DNA from: Geosiphon pyriformis
Taxonomy: Eukaryota > Glomeromycota > Glomeromycetes > Archaeosporales > Geosiphonaceae
Assembly (NCBI GenBank): GCA_016748015.1
Contig: JAAOMT010000429.1
Span: 353,626-417,625 of the forward strand
DNA length: 64,000 bases
Reading direction: 5' to 3'
Shown piece after piece: positions 61,013 through 64,000 of this stretch. A program made the translations under genes and the position numbers. Under the pieces are notes generated by a model. The model saw nothing but the letters and a program-made list of their open reading frames with translations. It did not search any database and was not told the DNA's origin. Within the stretch, counting starts at the first letter, position 1. Every line of letters begins with the position of its first letter.

Positions 61013-64000
61013 ATGGCCACTGCTTACGCTGCACATATTCGCCCAATAACTCATCCCAAGCGTGTGAAACTTGTTTCAACTTGCGATAATTGCAAAAACC
61101 GTAAAGTTAGATGTGACAAAACGCGACCTTCTTGTGGTGCTTGTACCAAGACAGCTCGTACTTGCAGCTACACATATTCGGCCATTTCCGAATGGCTTCG
61201 TGAGAGTGGTGGTGCCGGTACGGGAGCAAGGGCAAGGCAAATGCAAGAAAAGTTAAATAATCTTCAGACTACGCAAGAACGTCGAATAGATCAAACACAG
61301 AATTTTATTTCAATGGTTCTTCGTGGCACTGGGATGCCTGCGAGATCAGATATGGGAGTGCAAAAGCCTCCGACTGACGAAGTGGAGTATGTTCCGGTAA
61401 CTGAGGTCTGTTATATATATTATGATATCAAAAAAAAAAAATGAAAGCAGAACTCCCATTTAACATTTATGCTAAATTCTTTCTAGAATCAAGATGGTCT
61501 GTTTCCTCCGAGCAATAATCAGGATTTAGCCCATTCTGTTTTACAGCACTCAACTGAAATTGCCTCGAGGATTCCAAGAAATTATGAACAATGTCAGGTT
61601 AGGACAAATTCCATTAAAACAATTATTAGATTTTCTACCCGAATTTTTATTCGCATTTTTTTAGTTTTCAACACAAGCGGATTATAATTACTTGAAACTG
61701 TTTATTCACAAAGGAAATTAATTTTTAATCATGATAGTACGATCCAACTTATTTTCTAAATTCCGTGGATTTCGCTGTACTCGCACAACAGGTACCACCA
61801 ACTCTTTCAATACCCTCCCCTCCATTATCCTACAAATCAGAATCAAATCAATCAAGGTCAAGCGAAAAAATGCGCATAGAAGAACTGGCCTCAGCGCTCG
61901 AAGATTTGAATATTTACCAGTCAACCAGATATATTGGTGAAGGATCTTTATTATTACTTGGTGATGAGGATGACAACGGAGAAAAATTTATTCCACAAGG
62001 TGATCAAGACCTTTCAGCCGTACGTGAATCATTGAAATACTTGCCTGATCCAGATACGGTCAATTGCTTGATCTTTTTGTATTATCAGGTTAGTTTAACA
62101 ACATCACGTGATTTGAATGTATAAATAAAATATTAAGACTAAATTCATTATGAATAGCATCTTCATCGATATGCTCCTTTTCTTCGCAAAGAAGTTGTAC
62201 GCAATGCGCTTCAAAATCTATCAAAGCCGCAACATTTACTCTTACTTAACTGTATCTTTTTCGCCGCGTCACCATTTCATGAAGACCCTCAAAGGAGAGA
62301 CGGCAGAGTTTATTTTGACAGAGCTGAAGGTATTGAAGTTCAGATTAGAAATCAAGATTTTTAATATTCGTTAGAAGTCCAAATATATTTCTAAAATTTG
62401 AAAATATAGCTCTTCTCTTTGAATATTGTCGCACTCAACCCCATGTGTTGACTGTCATTGCGACGGTTATTTTGGGTCGTCATAATAAACAGGTATATAT
62501 AAATATTATCCAGAAAATTTAATATGATCTTTTGCCAAAAGTGATTTTTGAAAATTTTAGCAATAACCCAACATTTCACTTCTGTCAGCCTGTGTCAGAA
62601 TGGATGTACAATGGTATTGCGACCAAAATGTTGTTTGAGCTTGGTCTTCATCGAACAATGAAAAATATTAAAATAAAAATGGTCAAGGAAGTGGCTAGAA
62701 TGAGAAACGAAGCATTTTGGATGACATTTATTTCAGAAAAGTAATCTTTAATTTTACATTAAATAAAGTTTTCTTTTCTTTTCTTTTATCTTAACTCTAA
62801 TGATTGACATTAATAATGAGGCAAAGTTTTTTCTCCAAAGCTTTATATCAGCGGCCTATGGTCGACCCAATATGATCGAAGAGAATGATTGTGATGTAGA
62901 AGTTCCTGAATTGCCAGCCGATCTAAACCCAATCGATGAAGATTCGCGACTACACATTGCTTTCATATACTGGACCATGCTTAGCCGTATTTGTGTTAGG
63001 GTTCGCAAATATTTATATGCTACTACAAGAATGAAGTTTCTTGTACAAGAAGATGAGAATAGGTCTAGGATTTTAGATGCCCAACTTGGAAATTGGTTTC
63101 AATCACTTCCCCAATGGTTAACTTTCCAAGAAATGTCCCAAGATCTTGAGGGAAGTTTGTTAAATGGTATCGGAGGTAAGAGAATTATTAGAATTATGAT
63201 CAAAATAACTTATTACACAAGAAATCTCACCAAAGTATTTTTCCAATTTATCTAGGTGATTTGCACCTCTTTTTTTATACAGTCCTTATTCTCCTCCACA
63301 GTAGACACCTTAAGACTCAAGGTGGTTTTGTCGACTACGCAATTTATCCTTCTAATGCACCTACAACATGTACTCAAGCGGCTAAGATTATTGTAACCTG
63401 GCTCGATATATTGCTCTCCAATGTTCCCGAATTTTTTGCTCATAGCGTCTGTGGACCTTTTGCTATTAATCCAGCAATGAGAGTTTTTCGATGGAATGCA
63501 GAATACGCGTTCGACACGAATGATTCGATCGCTAGAGAAGCAGCCATGGGAATGATTGAACATCTGAACAGTATCAAAAATCGAATCACCGAGATTTCTC
63601 GACAATACGATAGAGGACGCCAAAATGAAGATAATCCATTGGGTTATCACTCTCATTCATTTATGTTGAATGGTTTGCTAGGAAATGAAAATCCAGATTC
63701 CGATGAAGGACTTGACATTAGCTCACGAGAAGAGGAAGTTTACATTGCCGATGATGATTTCGCATTGAGAAGTCAATTTAGAAGAATTGCTTGGAAACAA
63801 CAAAGTTATATATTCAACAAAAGAAGATTGACAAGGGGATATAGCGGAAGTTCTACAGGTAGCCCTAGCAGACAAATGAGTTGGGCTTCAACCTCTGGAG
63901 GATCAGGGCCAACTCGACAAATGAGTTGGACGACCTCAATTGCTGGGACAACTAGAAAAATGAGCAGCAATTCATTTAAAGTTTATAATAATCGGTGGGA
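61013..64000 (+). CDS. Zn(II)2Cys6 fungal transcription factor (3' end outside window)
   Basis: Exons inferred by hand: 61013-61405, 61487-61597, 61738-62088, 62158-62329, 62410-62492, 62589-62740, 62841-63175 and 63256 to beyond 64000. They join in frame to at least 780 residues. Cys24, 27, 34, 41, 44 and 51 give C-x2-C-x6-C-x6-C-x2-C-x6-C, the binuclear zinc cluster that binds CGG-type DNA sites. The fungal-specific regulatory (middle homology) region follows: H-L-H-R-Y-A-P-F-L at the start of exon 4, then W-M-Y-N-G-I-A-T-K-M and A-A-Y-G-R-P-N-M-I-E-E-x-D-C-D-V. The protein should act in the nucleus; its targets are unknown. Intron 2 could instead use a nearer acceptor at about 61664, but this gives a stop-containing exon. 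Near the window end are Ser/Thr/Gly-rich repeats with R-Q-M-S-W. Confidence 0.88.

Overview
The window looks like nuclear DNA of an AT-rich filamentous fungus, most likely an arbuscular mycorrhizal fungus (Glomeromycotina, Rhizophagus-like). This is inferred from several things seen together: short GT-AG introns, TKL-type kinases that carry a CxxC...CxxC zinc ribbon, a W-T-S-G-N/H motif and a D-L-G (not D-F-G) loop, F-box-like proteins with a Cys-rich tail, class-3 lipases, Crinkler-type effector relics and a fungal Zn(II)2Cys6 regulator.

Layout. 0-1 kb: an F-box-like gene (-). 4.9-7.5 kb: a decayed Crinkler/CR-effector-like gene (+). 12.3-13.0 kb: a broken paralogue of the F-box-like gene (+). 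16.9-23.5 kb: a large imperfect palindrome whose outer parts are two intact five-exon lipase-like genes pointing outward and whose inner parts are four decayed Crinkler header copies. Both lipases lack the catalytic serine (G-H-G-L-G-G). 24.8-25.2 kb: a kinase relic (-). 29.3-34.0 kb: two adjacent kinase genes (-). The upstream one is a predicted pseudokinase (HRN for HRD). The downstream one has a nine-exon model with a long tail ending in a second zinc ribbon. 36.0 kb: an Asn-type tRNA-like unit (-) followed by a hairpin and a T5 run, possibly a SINE. 41.4-43.0 kb: a third kinase (-) with intact catalytic motifs and a myristoylation-type N-terminus. A second, larger inverted duplication (about 27.5-29.4 kb against 39.6-44.9 kb) surrounds the kinase block. 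45.9-54.4 kb: a decayed Ty3/gypsy LTR retrotransposon with both LTRs, a 4-bp target duplication and a nested probable solo LTR. 55.8-56.5 and 57.8-58.1 kb: two unrecognised coding-like islands. 59.2-60.3 kb: a small element with terminal inverted repeats. 61.0 kb to the window end: a Zn(II)2Cys6 transcription factor (+), cut by the window edge.

How it fits together: intact genes sit in islands separated by very AT-rich, gene-poor DNA. Repeat copies (the two LTRs, the two arms of the 59-60 kb element) differ mainly by C/T and G/A transitions, which suggests transition-biased decay of repeats. The genes are mostly lineage-expanded families (kinases, F-box-like, lipases, Crinklers) with intact and broken copies side by side, as expected of birth-and-death evolution by inverted segmental duplication. 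No conserved operon-like pathway links them. The kinase/pseudokinase pair is the only neighbouring set that suggests a functional module, and that is inference. Exon structures were worked out by hand from splice signals, reading frame and paralogue comparison, and have not been tested against transcripts.
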